Source: Gemmatimonadota bacterium
Lineage (GTDB): Bacteria; Latescibacterota; UBA2968; UBA8231
DNA: 64,000 nucleotides
Assembly: GCA_009841115.1 (NCBI GenBank)
Contig: VXML01000030.1
Span: forward strand, 2,438-66,437
Reading direction: 5' to 3'
Part shown: positions 35,460-44,317 of the stretch, in pieces
Layout of the letters: every line of letters starts with the position of its first letter
Numbering within the stretch: position 1 is the stretch's first letter
Position numbers and translations under genes: made by a program
The notes under the pieces: generated by a model
The model's input: the letters and a program-made list of their open reading frames with translations, nothing else
Told to the model about the DNA's origin: nothing
Databases searched by the model: none

Positions 35460-36134
35460 ATGGAGCAGAATTTTTTAGTTGACCAGTTTTTCAAAGGCGG
35501 GCCTATCATGTGGCCCTTGTTGCTCTGCTTGCTGATCGCCCTAGCCATCATCATAGAACGGCTGTGGCGTCTGCTGACGGTCCCGGGCGAAGAGGAGGCC
35601 GAACAGCAGCTCAACGAGGCCGAGGAAGTGCTCAGAAGCCAAGGCGAAGGCGGGGCCATTGAGCTGTTTCGCCAGGGTAGTGGCGTGCTCAACTTCATCT
35701 TCGCCGCGTTGGTGAAGCGCTACGATACCTTAGTGCTGGAAAATCGCACGGATCTAGAGGACATGCGCCAAGAGTTGATCTTGGCCACTGAGGAGGCTGG
35801 CGAGATGTATCTCGGCCGCCTGCTCAACGCGCTCGGAACCATCGGCGTCCTTTCTCCGCTGATGGGGTTGTTGGGCACGATCATGGGTATGATTAATGCC
35901 TTCGACGCGATTGCCCGCGCCGGGGCTGGCGATCCGGCGGCTGTAGCTAGCGGCATCTCCGAGGCCCTGATCACGACGGCCAGCGGCCTCATCGTCGCCA
36001 TTCCGACCATCATCTTCCACCGCTACCTCTCCGGCCGTGCGGAAAAGGTCTTCAAGAGCGTGGAGCTATACTGCCACGCCTTCGCCAATACCCTACTGGT
36101 GCGCTTCCAAGCCAGTCAGCAGGAGGCCGGCTAG
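35460..36134 (+). CDS. ExbB/TolQ/MotA-family proton channel protein
   Basis: 224 residues with three transmembrane helices: about residues 16-36 (IMWPLLLCLLIALAIIIERLW), then LGTIGVLSPLMGLLGTIMGMINAF and GISEALITTASGLIVAIPTIIFHRYL. The last two carry the conserved small and Thr residues that line the ExbB/TolQ channel. With ExbD/TolR proteins it converts proton flow into mechanical energy delivered to the outer membrane. The ATG follows GGGAGG. It is the first of three genes (ExbB, ExbD, ExbD) in tight order downstream of the giant TPR protein. Confidence 0.92.
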   Translation: MEQNFLVDQFFKGGPIMWPLLLCLLIALAIIIERLWRLLTVPGEEEAEQQLNEAEEVLRSQGEGGAIELFRQGSGVLNFIFAALVKRYDTLVLENRTDLEDMRQELILATEEAGEMYLGRLLNALGTIGVLSPLMGLLGTIMGMINAFDAIARAGAGDPAAVASGISEALITTASGLIVAIPTIIFHRYLSGRAEKVFKSVELYCHAFANTLLVRFQASQQEAG

Positions 36135-36152
36135 GCAGAAAGAGACGCGGCA

Positions 36153-36572
36153 ATGCGGCAGAGACGAAAAAGCGGATACGGCAAAAGCGCCTTTAAGACC
36201 TCGGAAAACCCGGATCTGACTCCGCTGATCAACTGCATGTTCTTGCTGTTGGTTTTCTTCATGGTGGCGACCACCTTCGTCAACCCCAAGGGCTTGAGCG
36301 TAGATCTGCCCGGTGGCGAAGGCGAGTCGCGAGCGACCAAGGACATGAACATCGTGATTGACCCGGATCAGACGATCCAAGTCAACGGCGAGATCACGGA
36401 TAAGGCGAGATTGGCGGAAAAAATCCGCCAAGTCATTGAGGCCGACAATACCAAGAACGTGATCTTGGAGTCCGCGCGCTCAATACCGCACTCCTATGTG
36501 GTGCAGGTGATGGACATCGCCCGCGGCGAGGGCATTGAGGCCATCGCCTTCGCCAAGAGCGGAGAAGGATAA
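36153..36572 (+). CDS. ExbD/TolR-family protein lacking the membrane aspartate
   Basis: 139 residues with the ExbD/TolR layout: short basic cytoplasmic tail, one transmembrane helix (INCMFLLLVFFMVATTF), and a periplasmic domain. The family's proton-carrying aspartate, normally in LTPLIDVVF, is replaced here by Asn27 (LTPLINCMF; codon AAC at 36231-36233). The next gene encodes a second ExbD that keeps the Asp. The periplasmic domain looks intact (MNIVIDPDQTIQVNGE). This suggests a heterodimer in which only one chain is protonatable; the loss is seen, the consequence is inferred. Confidence 0.9.
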   Translation: MRQRRKSGYGKSAFKTSENPDLTPLINCMFLLLVFFMVATTFVNPKGLSVDLPGGEGESRATKDMNIVIDPDQTIQVNGEITDKARLAEKIRQVIEADNTKNVILESARSIPHSYVVQVMDIARGEGIEAIAFAKSGEG

Positions 36573-36578
36573 AGCGGC

Positions 36579-36998
36579 ATGGCTAAACGGAGACAGTCGC
36601 TGGCCGAAAAAGCCGGCGAATTTGAGCTGAATCTGACGCCGATGATCGACGCAGTGTTCCTGCTGCTGATCTTCTTTATGACCACTACGGTCTTTGTCAA
36701 GGCCACTCAGCTCAAGATCGAGCTGCCCGACTCGGTTCACTACGACCAGCTCAAGTCCGAAAAGAAGCTGAATCTGCGCATTTCGAGCGAGGGCCAGCTC
36801 GAGATCAACGGGCAGCTTGTGGCTATGGGGCAGCTAGCGAGTTGGTTAGAGCGCGAGAAGGTCCGCAGCGGCTCATCGACGCTGATTATCACTGCGGACG
36901 CGGATGCTGCACACGGCCATATTATCGACGCGATGGAAACGGCCACCATGGCGGGCATAGAAAAGATCGACATCGAAACCGAGGAACCAACCAATTGA
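36579..36998 (+). CDS. ExbD/TolR-family protein with the conserved aspartate
   Basis: 139 residues; basic tail, then LTPMIDAVFLLLIFFMTTTVF with the proton-carrying Asp24, then a periplasmic domain (KLNLRISSEGQLEINGQ and HIIDAMETATMAGIEKIDIET). It works with the ExbB-like channel two genes upstream. The start follows AAGGATAAA with suitable spacing and lies 6 bases after the previous stop. Which outer-membrane partner it energises is not known, since no TonB is adjacent; the giant barrel and lipoprotein genes are the natural candidates. Confidence 0.92.
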   Translation: MAKRRQSLAEKAGEFELNLTPMIDAVFLLLIFFMTTTVFVKATQLKIELPDSVHYDQLKSEKKLNLRISSEGQLEINGQLVAMGQLASWLEREKVRSGSSTLIITADADAAHGHIIDAMETATMAGIEKIDIETEEPTN

Positions 36999-37029
36999 CA
37001 ACAGCTAGCAAAAAGGGAGTTGCAATTTT

Positions 37030-37797
37030 ATGAGAGCGAGGTACATGGCGCTCATCGGCTTAGTGGCGCTCGGGCTGGTCTGGAGTTGCGGGGGGCTGGT
37101 GCCGCCCCAACTCGCGTACGACCTGCACGTGATGTCCATCCTGCCCGAGGGCCGCGGCGATTACACCATCGATCCGGACGACAGTTCAACGGTCTTTAGT
37201 AAAGAGGGACTTTTAATCCGGGTGCGGCATCTGAGCGATGCCGAGCTCAACGAGCGCTTCCCGCCCCTATACGATGGTCGCCACGTCAACCCTTATACCC
37301 GGGATGATATCGATCCTGAAAAGGGCTATATCCCTCCGCGGTTTACTGTTTTTGAAGTCGAGGTCATAAATAAGACCTATGCCAAGATCGAATTCGATCC
37401 GGCCAAGGCGACTATGGAATCAGGCGGCGAGACCCATCGCTACTACGATCCCGGGCGCGAGGGGGCCGTCGTGTTGGGGGGTAACAGCTTCACCAAGTAC
37501 TACAAAATGGAGTTGGGCACTTCGGGTAATGAGCGCGAAATCAACTTGGAGCGCATGGGGATTATCTACAAGACGGTCTTTCACCGCCATCGGCCGATTT
37601 TCCGCGATAGTAGCCAAAAAGGCATGTTGGTCTTCGACCCGTTGTTGCCAGAAAACGACGAGTTGCTGCTCACATTCCACGAATTTGTGCTGTCGTTTGA
37701 CGCCAGCGGCAATCCGGAAGAGACCATCGACGTCGAGTTCCGCTTTGCGGTAGACCAAGGAACGAGGGAAAAGGCCAGCGCGGGCGGGGCGGGCTGA
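37030..37797 (+). CDS. Lipoprotein, paralogue of the one at 25219
   Basis: 255 residues with the lipoprotein signal LVALGLVWSCGG. It shares with the lipoprotein at 25219: YTIDPDDSSTVFSKEGLLIRV, PPRFTVFEVEVINKTYAKIE, FDPLLPEND and FHEFVLSFD. Predicted mostly beta. The presence of one copy beside a giant barrel protein and one beside ExbB/ExbD genes suggests the lipoprotein links the two parts of this envelope locus. GGGAG precedes the ATG. Function unknown. Confidence 0.78.
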   Translation: MRARYMALIGLVALGLVWSCGGLVPPQLAYDLHVMSILPEGRGDYTIDPDDSSTVFSKEGLLIRVRHLSDAELNERFPPLYDGRHVNPYTRDDIDPEKGYIPPRFTVFEVEVINKTYAKIEFDPAKATMESGGETHRYYDPGREGAVVLGGNSFTKYYKMELGTSGNEREINLERMGIIYKTVFHRHRPIFRDSSQKGMLVFDPLLPENDELLLTFHEFVLSFDASGNPEETIDVEFRFAVDQGTREKASAGGAG

Positions 37798-37849
37798 GTC
37801 CCCAGCACTGCGCCGCATCTGGATAACGTATGGCAGGATATCTCATTGC

Positions 37850-37883
37850 GAGGAGCTGGACCTTCCGTCTAGCTCCTCTTTTT
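37850..37883 (+). terminator. Rho-independent terminator abutting a start codon
   Basis: GAGGAGCTGGAC (37850-37861) pairs with GTCTAGCTCCTC (37867-37878) in a 12-bp stem with a 5-base loop, followed by TTTTT; the next base is the A of the ATG at 37884. It should end the ExbB/ExbD transcript, or act as an attenuator for the PpiC-like gene. Confidence 0.85.
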
Positions 37884-39536
37884 ATGCACAAACCACTGTT
37901 GGCCGGGGTGCTAATCTGGACTTGCATTAGCTGTGGCGATGAGCAGCCGGACAACGCCCATCTGCTGGCCAAGGTCGGCGCGGTCGAGATTACCGCGGCC
38001 GATCTGCGCACCTTTGAGGCCAATCTCAAAACGGCCACCATGCGCTTGCAGCACCGGGACAACTTGCAGACGCTCATTGACCGCGAGGTGTTGCTTTTGG
38101 CGGCCAACGAGCGGGGTTTACAGCGCGACGAAGAGGTCTTAGCCGAACTCGCCAAGCGCGAGACCAAGGCCCTCGCCGACGCGATGTTGCGGCGCAATGT
38201 TGCAGCCAAGGTCGCGGTGACTGAGGACGACGTCGAAAAAGCCTACGCGCGGTCGGGATGGGGCGAAAAGGTCACTACCATGGAGATTTTTGTGCCTAAC
38301 CGGGAAAAGGCGCGTCAGGTGCAAGCGCTTTTGGCACAGGGCGAGGACTTTGCGGAAGTAGGTCGTCAATTCGCCGCCGACCTCTATTACGGTGTGCATA
38401 CCGGCGAAATGCGGCAGGTAGCCTATTCGCCCTTCGATGGTCCCCGCGACCTAGCACAAGCGGTCTTCGCCCTGCCCGTGGGCGGCGTGACCGAGCCGCT
38501 CCCCTTGCACGGAGGATTCGTCATCGCCAAAGTAGCAGAACGTCGCCGCGCCGAATTGGTCGAGATCGAAGACGGCATCCGCGAGGCGCTCGGCGACGAG
38601 CAGCAAAAGCAACTGCGCGAATCGTACCTGCGGCACCTCAAGTGGGACTTGGAGACGGTTTTTGACGCCGAGGGCATGGATATTGTAGTAAACGTCTTAC
38701 AGGGTCCGGTCCGCTATGCGGATTTGGACGAGACCCAGCGCCAGCGCCCGGTCTATGCTTTTGAGGGCTTGCAGATGGACGTGGCAGAGGTTTTAGAAGC
38801 TGTGCGGCCATCGGGCCGGCTGTGGCCGGAAGCCACGGCCGACGCCGTCAACGAGAAACTATCTGAGAGTCACTTTCCCACCCGCATCATGGCTCACGAT
38901 GCCCGGCGCAAGGGCCTCGATAAAACCGAGGCTTTCGCGCGGTCGCATGAACTAGCGTTGGGCAACCTGATGCTGATGAAACTGCGCGAGCAGATCTTGG
39001 CCGAGGTCCCCGCGCCGACCGAGGACGAGCTACGGGCCTTCTACGAGGAACACAAGCACCGCTTTCGCAGCCCCCCCCACGCGCAATTAGAGGAAATTTT
39101 GCTCGAGACCCCGAGCGAGGCACGTCAGATCGCAGCGCAGATTGCGGCCGGTGCCGAGTGGTCGGAGTTGGCCCGCGCCCACAGCCAGCGCCGCAACGCC
39201 GAAGATGGCCTCCTGTACGTCTCCGAATCACAGGCCCCCTTTTTGGGGGAGGCTTGGATGAATGCGGTGATGAACGCCGAATTGCACCAACTCCAAGGGC
39301 CGCTCCAGACGAGGGGAGGATATTCGATCTTCCGGGTTATTGAAAGATACCCAGAGATTTACCACGGCCTAGAGCTAGAACGGGTGCGGAATGCGGTAGA
39401 GCGGGATGTGCGGGAGCGCGCCGAGCGGGAGTTCTTCAACAGCTATCTGCGCGATTTGCGCCAAAAATACGTCGAGCAGATAGACGTGTACGAAGAGCAC
39501 TTGCGGTATTTGGACGACGAGTTGGTGCAGAACTGA
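37884..39536 (+). CDS. PpiC/SurA-type peptidyl-prolyl isomerase lipoprotein with two parvulin domains
   Basis: 550 residues from the ATG at 37884, which starts a compact lipoprotein signal (LAGVLIWTCISCGDE). An ATG at 37830 would add 18 residues and run through the terminator hairpin. The layout is SurA/PrsA-like: an N-terminal helical chaperone region (LLAKVGAVEITAADLRTFEAN), a first parvulin domain near residues 130-225 (TTMEIFVPNREKARQVQALL, FALPVGGVTEPLPLHGGFVIAKV), and a second near 405-500 (LEEILLETPSEARQI, GPLQTRGGYSIFRV). Such proteins fold outer-membrane proteins in the periplasm, fitting the barrel genes nearby. No ribosome-binding site is evident for the 37884 start. Confidence 0.85.
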   Translation: MHKPLLAGVLIWTCISCGDEQPDNAHLLAKVGAVEITAADLRTFEANLKTATMRLQHRDNLQTLIDREVLLLAANERGLQRDEEVLAELAKRETKALADAMLRRNVAAKVAVTEDDVEKAYARSGWGEKVTTMEIFVPNREKARQVQALLAQGEDFAEVGRQFAADLYYGVHTGEMRQVAYSPFDGPRDLAQAVFALPVGGVTEPLPLHGGFVIAKVAERRRAELVEIEDGIREALGDEQQKQLRESYLRHLKWDLETVFDAEGMDIVVNVLQGPVRYADLDETQRQRPVYAFEGLQMDVAEVLEAVRPSGRLWPEATADAVNEKLSESHFPTRIMAHDARRKGLDKTEAFARSHELALGNLMLMKLREQILAEVPAPTEDELRAFYEEHKHRFRSPPHAQLEEILLETPSEARQIAAQIAAGAEWSELARAHSQRRNAEDGLLYVSESQAPFLGEAWMNAVMNAELHQLQGPLQTRGGYSIFRVIERYPEIYHGLELERVRNAVERDVRERAEREFFNSYLRDLRQKYVEQIDVYEEHLRYLDDELVQN

Positions 39537-39556
39537 GCAAACGAAGGGAGTGATTT

Positions 39557-41548
39557 TTGTCGCAGGCCAACGCCCAAGAGCGCTTCGCGGTTATGCCCGC
39601 CGACGCCCCTTTTGAACCGGGCTTTAATGCAAAGACCCTGTGGGCCGCGCTCTTCGTCGGCTTTGTAATGCTACCCGGCGCGATTTATCTCGGGCTGGTG
39701 ACCGGGATGAGCATGGCCGGGGGGGCCGAATGGGTGACGCTCATCCTCTTTATCGAAATGGCCAAGCGCACCTTCGTATCCCTGCGGACTCAGGAGATCA
39801 TTATCCTCTACTGGGTCGCCGGTGGCTTGGTGATGATGGGCGGCAAGTTAGGCACTGGGGCCGACCTGTTCGGCGGCCCATTCGGCGTATTGATCTGGGA
39901 TCAATATCTGATTCAATCGCCCCAGGCCGACGGACTGGCCGAACACATTCCAACTTGGGTCGTGCCCCCACGAGGTTCAGAGGCGCTCTTAGAGCGCAGC
40001 TTCCTAGACAGCGCGTGGCTCAAGCCCATCGTCATTCTCCTCTGCGCCGTTGCACTGCAACGCGTCAATGCTCTGTCGTTGGGCTATGTGCTCTTCCGTA
40101 TCACCCACGATGTCGAGCGCCTGCCCTTTCCCATGGCCTATGTGCAGGCCGGCGGTGCCACTGCCCTTGCCGAGACCTCGGCTAAGCAGGAGGGCTGGCG
40201 CTGGCACGTGTTCAGCACGGGGGCCTTTATCGGGGCGGTGTGGGGCGTATTCTACGTGGTGGTGCCGACGCTGTCGTCGGTTTTTCTGACTGAAACCGTG
40301 TCGATTTTGCCGATTCCCTTCATCGACTTTACCGTGCCGCTAAAGGCGGTTTTGCCCGCCGCAGTCATCGGCTTGGCCACGGATTTGATCCACGTGCTAT
40401 TCGGCCTTGTGCTGCCGTTCTGGGTCGTAGTAGGGGTGTTTTCCTCGTCGATCTTGGTCAACTTGGTCGCCAACCCCATCCTCTATGCCTACGGCATCCT
40501 GCACACTTGGGAGCCGGGCATGTCGTCGATCCCCACCCAAATCGCCAATACCTTTGACTTTTGGCTGAGCTTTTCGTTGGGCGGGGCCATCGTAGTCGCG
40601 GCTGTGGGCTTCTATACCGCAGGCAAGGTCTTGCTCGCCGCTGGCAAGGAGCGCGCTCCGGTTCGGGAAGCTGCCCAGGGACCCAGTCCTGAGCGCGGCG
40701 ACATTCGCATTGTCATGGCCTTGGGGATCTGGGCGGTGAGCACGCTGGGCTTCGTGCTGATGGTGTATTATTTGGTACCCGATTTTCCCTGGTGGATCAC
40801 CGCGCTCTTTGGCTTTGTGTGGACGCCGATCTACTCGTATATCGGCACGCGGATGATCGGCCTGACGGGATCGCCGCAGGGAGTGACTTTTCCCTATCTG
40901 CGCGAGGCCAGCTTCTATTTGTCCGGCTACCAAGGGGCTGGGATCTGGTTCGCGCCAGTGCCGATCTTCCAGTGGGGTTACGAAGCGCAAGTGTTCAAGC
41001 AGCTAGAGCTGACGCGCACTCGCTTTGGCAGCATCGTCAAGATGACGGCCCTGACCTTGGCCGTGATGTTTGTGTGTAGCTTTCTGTTCTGGTCGCTGAT
41101 ATGGAAGCTGGGGCCGATTCCCTCCTCGGCGTACCCGTTCGTGCAAAAGATGTGGCCCTTCCACGCCACCATGCAGGCGTTCTGGGCCAAGTCAACGCTG
41201 CCGGGCGCGGGCCAGAGCTTGGTGACGCAAATTATTCGCTGGGATTATATCGGGGTCGGGCTGGTCTTTAGTGGTGCATTGTACGCGCTGCTGAGTGCAC
41301 TTAGCGCACCGCTGGGGATATTTTATGGCTTTGTCGCCGGCCTCGGCGGCTGGCCGCACTTTGCCATCCTCAACTTCCTCGGTGCCCTGCTGGGCCGCTT
41401 CTACTTGCAAAAGCGCTTTGGCCCTGAGCGCTGGTACGCGTATGCGCCCATTGTGCTGGCCGGGTACTCGTGCGGCGTGGGTCTGATTGGCATGACGTCC
41501 ATTGCCATTGCGCTGATTTCCAAGGCCGTGTCGCAGGTCGTGTTCTAA
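39557..41548 (+). CDS. Large polytopic membrane protein (DUF6785/OPT-like), copy 1
   Basis: 663 residues from a TTG at 39557 that follows AAGGGAG at correct spacing. About 14-16 hydrophobic helices span the protein, with a short periplasmic or cytoplasmic loop near residue 130 (IPTWVVPPRGSEALLERSFL). It resembles the oligopeptide-transporter-like DUF6785/6784 integral membrane proteins, and it is related in layout to the protein at 45566-47470 (shared P-D/T-WVVP loop, VERLPFPMA versus HERLVFPLM). Probably a transporter; substrate unknown. It precedes two lipoprotein genes with short gaps. Confidence 0.75.
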   Translation: MSQANAQERFAVMPADAPFEPGFNAKTLWAALFVGFVMLPGAIYLGLVTGMSMAGGAEWVTLILFIEMAKRTFVSLRTQEIIILYWVAGGLVMMGGKLGTGADLFGGPFGVLIWDQYLIQSPQADGLAEHIPTWVVPPRGSEALLERSFLDSAWLKPIVILLCAVALQRVNALSLGYVLFRITHDVERLPFPMAYVQAGGATALAETSAKQEGWRWHVFSTGAFIGAVWGVFYVVVPTLSSVFLTETVSILPIPFIDFTVPLKAVLPAAVIGLATDLIHVLFGLVLPFWVVVGVFSSSILVNLVANPILYAYGILHTWEPGMSSIPTQIANTFDFWLSFSLGGAIVVAAVGFYTAGKVLLAAGKERAPVREAAQGPSPERGDIRIVMALGIWAVSTLGFVLMVYYLVPDFPWWITALFGFVWTPIYSYIGTRMIGLTGSPQGVTFPYLREASFYLSGYQGAGIWFAPVPIFQWGYEAQVFKQLELTRTRFGSIVKMTALTLAVMFVCSFLFWSLIWKLGPIPSSAYPFVQKMWPFHATMQAFWAKSTLPGAGQSLVTQIIRWDYIGVGLVFSGALYALLSALSAPLGIFYGFVAGLGGWPHFAILNFLGALLGRFYLQKRFGPERWYAYAPIVLAGYSCGVGLIGMTSIAIALISKAVSQVVF

Positions 41549-41559
41549 GGAGCCGCACG

Positions 41560-42396
41560 GTGAGTCGCGCACTGGTGTGCATGGCCTTGTTGGCACTTGG
41601 TTGCGGCCAAAGGAACTCAGGGCAAGTGAGCGAGGATCGCGTGGTTGCGCCCGCCCCGTCCGGAGAGGCTCCCGCTACCGAAGACGATTCCCCTACTGTA
41701 GTTACCGAAGTCAACAAAGCCGATCACGCCATGGTCCTCGTGCCCGAAGGCCTCTTTGTGATGGGTTGGGAAGCGGGCGACCCAGACGAGCAACCGCCGC
41801 ACCAAGTTTTTCTTTCCGCGTACTACATCGACCAGTTTGAGGTCACCATAGGACTGTATCGGCGCTGCGTGGAGGACGATGCCTGTGAAGAACCGGCCTA
41901 TGCCCCTAACTGCAATTGGGACAAGGACATAGACGACACGCATCCCATCAACTGTGTTAATCGCCAACACGCGCTCGACTATTGCGCGTGGGCCGGTCTG
42001 CGGCTGCCGACGGAAGCCGAGTGGGAAAAGGCCGCGCGCGGCACCGACGGACGCATATATCCCTGGGGATACGAGTTGGAAGGCGACGAGGCCAATTTTC
42101 GCTTTATCGCCGGGGCGACCGAGCCGGTGGGCAGCCGACCCCAAGGGGTGTCGCCTTACGGAGCACACGACATGGCGGGCAACGTGTGGGAGTGGGTATC
42201 TGATTGGTACGGGGACACGTACTATGCAGAGAGTCCACGGGACAATCCGCAGGGGCCGTTGCGCGGGGAGTTTGGGGTGCTGCGGGGTGGGTCGTGGTGG
42301 TTTGAGAAAGAGTCTCTGCCCGCGGCAAATCGGGAAGCCTATGATCCGCTGTTGACTGACATAGATATTGGGATCCGGTGTGCGCGGGATTTTTGA
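41560..42396 (+). CDS. Formylglycine-generating-enzyme-like (SUMF1/FGE-sulfatase family) lipoprotein
   Basis: 278 residues from a GTG at 41560 (AAGGAG upstream), beginning a lipoprotein signal (MALLALGCGQ). The FGE-sulfatase domain fills residues about 65-278: MVLVPEGLFVMGWEAGDPDEQPPHQVFL, YYIDQFEVTIGLY, CVNRQHALDYCAWAGLRLPT, EAEWEKAARGTDGRIYPWG, GVSPYGAHDMAGNVWEWVSD and the closing GGSW with GIRCARDF. Authentic FGEs oxidise a Cys in sulfatases; members without the active Cys pair near the C terminus are binding or regulatory proteins. Here the region GVLRGGSWWFEKESLPAANRE lacks that pair, so enzymatic activity is doubtful. Confidence 0.88.
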   Translation: MSRALVCMALLALGCGQRNSGQVSEDRVVAPAPSGEAPATEDDSPTVVTEVNKADHAMVLVPEGLFVMGWEAGDPDEQPPHQVFLSAYYIDQFEVTIGLYRRCVEDDACEEPAYAPNCNWDKDIDDTHPINCVNRQHALDYCAWAGLRLPTEAEWEKAARGTDGRIYPWGYELEGDEANFRFIAGATEPVGSRPQGVSPYGAHDMAGNVWEWVSDWYGDTYYAESPRDNPQGPLRGEFGVLRGGSWWFEKESLPAANREAYDPLLTDIDIGIRCARDF

Positions 42397-43177
42397 GTTG
42401 GGTGTTAGGTCGATCCTGCCGTTGCTCGTCGCGCTGGCAGGCTGTGGCAAAAACCCCGTAGCGCCAGTTGTTTTGGAAGAGGGCGTTGTCATTGCGTCGC
42501 CGGCCGACATCGCGGCCCTGCGGGAAAGAGGAGGCGCTGCGTACATCATCGATGGCGACTTACAGATCGCCGGCAGCAGCTTAGTCGCGCTGACGGGTTT
42601 GGAAGGGCTGAAGCGCGTCGAGGGCAGCGTCGAGATTTGGTTTAACGACCGCTTGGAAAGCCTAACGGGACTGGAAGGGCTTGAAAGCGTCGGAGCGGGG
42701 CTAGGTCCGGCGGACGCATCACCGCCTTTACCTACTCCCGCGGCCGGCAAAGTCGCTCACGTGGTGGAAGGGTTGTTGATCTTTGAAAACAAGGCTCTGC
42801 GCTCGCTCAAAGGGTTGGAGAACTTGGCTTCCGTTAGCGGGGGCTTGGCACTGGTCCGCAATGAATCGCTTGCGTCCCTGACGGACATGCCGCGCCTCGT
42901 GGAGATCGAAGGCAGCGTGGACATCTGGTTCAACGACGCGCTGCAAAGCCTAGAGGGTCTGCACTACTTAGCTAGAGTGCGGGACTTTTTGGAAGTCAGT
43001 GGCAATGGCGCACTGCAAAGTCTAAACGGGTTGCGCAGAATCAACCACGTGGGGGCGGATTTGATCATCAGCAACAACGCGCTGCTGCCCCAATCCGAGG
43101 TGCGGGCCTTTGCCGAGCGGATGGTAGCCAAGGGATTTGCAGGGGCAGTGATAGTCGGGGACAATCTGGCCGATTAG
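42380..43177 (+). CDS. Lipoprotein with receptor L-domain/leucine-rich-like repeats
   Basis: About 265 residues; I place the start at the GTG at 42380, overlapping the previous gene by 17 bases. A TTG at 42368 or 42398 is also possible. Lipoprotein signal with LLVALAGC. Repeats of about 25 residues of the form LTGLEGLKRVEGSVEIWFND and LKGLENLASVSGGLALVRNE form a right-handed beta-helix-like L-domain, as in receptor L-domain proteins of FCB bacteria. Likely a surface or periplasmic binding protein. It converges with the NHL-repeat genes, 18 bases away. Confidence 0.75.
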   Translation: MRGIFELGVRSILPLLVALAGCGKNPVAPVVLEEGVVIASPADIAALRERGGAAYIIDGDLQIAGSSLVALTGLEGLKRVEGSVEIWFNDRLESLTGLEGLESVGAGLGPADASPPLPTPAAGKVAHVVEGLLIFENKALRSLKGLENLASVSGGLALVRNESLASLTDMPRLVEIEGSVDIWFNDALQSLEGLHYLARVRDFLEVSGNGALQSLNGLRRINHVGADLIISNNALLPQSEVRAFAERMVAKGFAGAVIVGDNLAD

Positions 43178-43195
43178 CAGCCGTTGCGGTCGCCT

Positions 43196-44317
43196 TCACT
43201 TCCGCACTAGGCGGATGCGATGGTTGCGCGTATCGGCGATGTAGAGGTTGTCGTCCGGGTCGAGTTCGATGCCGTAGGGGCGGCTGAGCAGGGCGGCCTG
43301 CGGGTCGCCGCCGTCGCCCATATCGCCGGATTTGCCGCACTGGCCGGCCACGGTGTAGAGCGCGCCGTCGAGGTCGATGTAGCGCACGCAGTGGTTGAAG
43401 GTGTCGGCGAAAAAGACTCGGCCTTCGGAGTCGGTGCCCACATCGCAGGGCCAGTAGAGCGAAACGTCGGTGGCCGCAGCTCCTTCGTCGCGCTCGCTGT
43501 CGGACATGGGAGGGAAGGCCCCATTGCCGGCGATAGTGGTGATGATGCCGGTCGCGTAGTCAACCTTGCGGATGCGGTTGTTGAAGGTGTCGGCGAGGTA
43601 GAGGTTGCCGAATTCGTCGGTGGCGATGCGGCTAGTGGGCGGGGCCGCTTGGCCTATAGGAGCGTAGATACGGGCTTGGTCCGCAGGCCCTCCGTCGCCG
43701 GAAAAACCCGGTTCGCCGGTGCCAACGACCGTGGAAATCGTGCCGTCTATATCGACCATGCGGACGCGCTGGTTTTCTTGGTCGGAGATGTACATGCGTC
43801 CGAGTGGGTCAAAAGCGGTAGCGCTTGGCAGGTTGACTAGCGCCTGTATGGCAGGGCCTCCGTCGCCACCGTACAGGCGCTCACCGGTGCCACAGATCGG
43901 CTCGATATAGTCGGTGGCAAAGTCGTAGCGCAGGATCATCGAGTTGTGCCAAGCCGTGAGTATCAGGCGTCCGAGCGGATCGAAGGAGATGTGGGTCGGA
44001 TGGTTGAGGCCGATCTCGCGCGCTCGACCGGCCGGTGCGTCGCCGAGTTCGCCGGTGCCGATCAGGGTGCTTATGCGGCCATTGGTGACCACGCGGACGC
44101 GGTGGTTGTTCCAATCGAGGATGTAGAGCCGCCCGTCGGGGCCGTAGGTCAAGTCTTGCGGCAGGTAGAAGAGCGCTTGCTGTAGCGTTGCTTCTTCCGG
44201 GCCTTTGCCCGCGTCGCCGGTGCCAGCGAAAGTTTCGATGCGTCCGTAGGGGCCGCTAGGGCCAAGAGGCATTTCTCCGCAGGCGGACAGGATGAGTAAG
44301 AGCGCTAGGTAAATCAT
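43196..44317 (-). CDS. NHL-repeat lipoprotein, copy 1
   Basis: 373 residues with a lipoprotein signal (LALLLILSACGE). Six or more NHL propeller blades follow, each with the pattern GPDGRLYILDWNNHRVRVV or LYLADTFNNRIRKVD and separated by glycine-rich loops such as GTGEPGFSGDGGPADQA. The form is that of exported NHL proteins which bind ligands or partners through the propeller. It overlaps its upstream paralogue (44314-45486) by 4 bases; the two share most motifs, so they arose by tandem duplication. Confidence 0.88.
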   Translation of the reverse strand: MIYLALLLILSACGEMPLGPSGPYGRIETFAGTGDAGKGPEEATLQQALFYLPQDLTYGPDGRLYILDWNNHRVRVVTNGRISTLIGTGELGDAPAGRAREIGLNHPTHISFDPLGRLILTAWHNSMILRYDFATDYIEPICGTGERLYGGDGGPAIQALVNLPSATAFDPLGRMYISDQENQRVRMVDIDGTISTVVGTGEPGFSGDGGPADQARIYAPIGQAAPPTSRIATDEFGNLYLADTFNNRIRKVDYATGIITTIAGNGAFPPMSDSERDEGAAATDVSLYWPCDVGTDSEGRVFFADTFNHCVRYIDLDGALYTVAGQCGKSGDMGDGGDPQAALLSRPYGIELDPDDNLYIADTRNHRIRLVRK

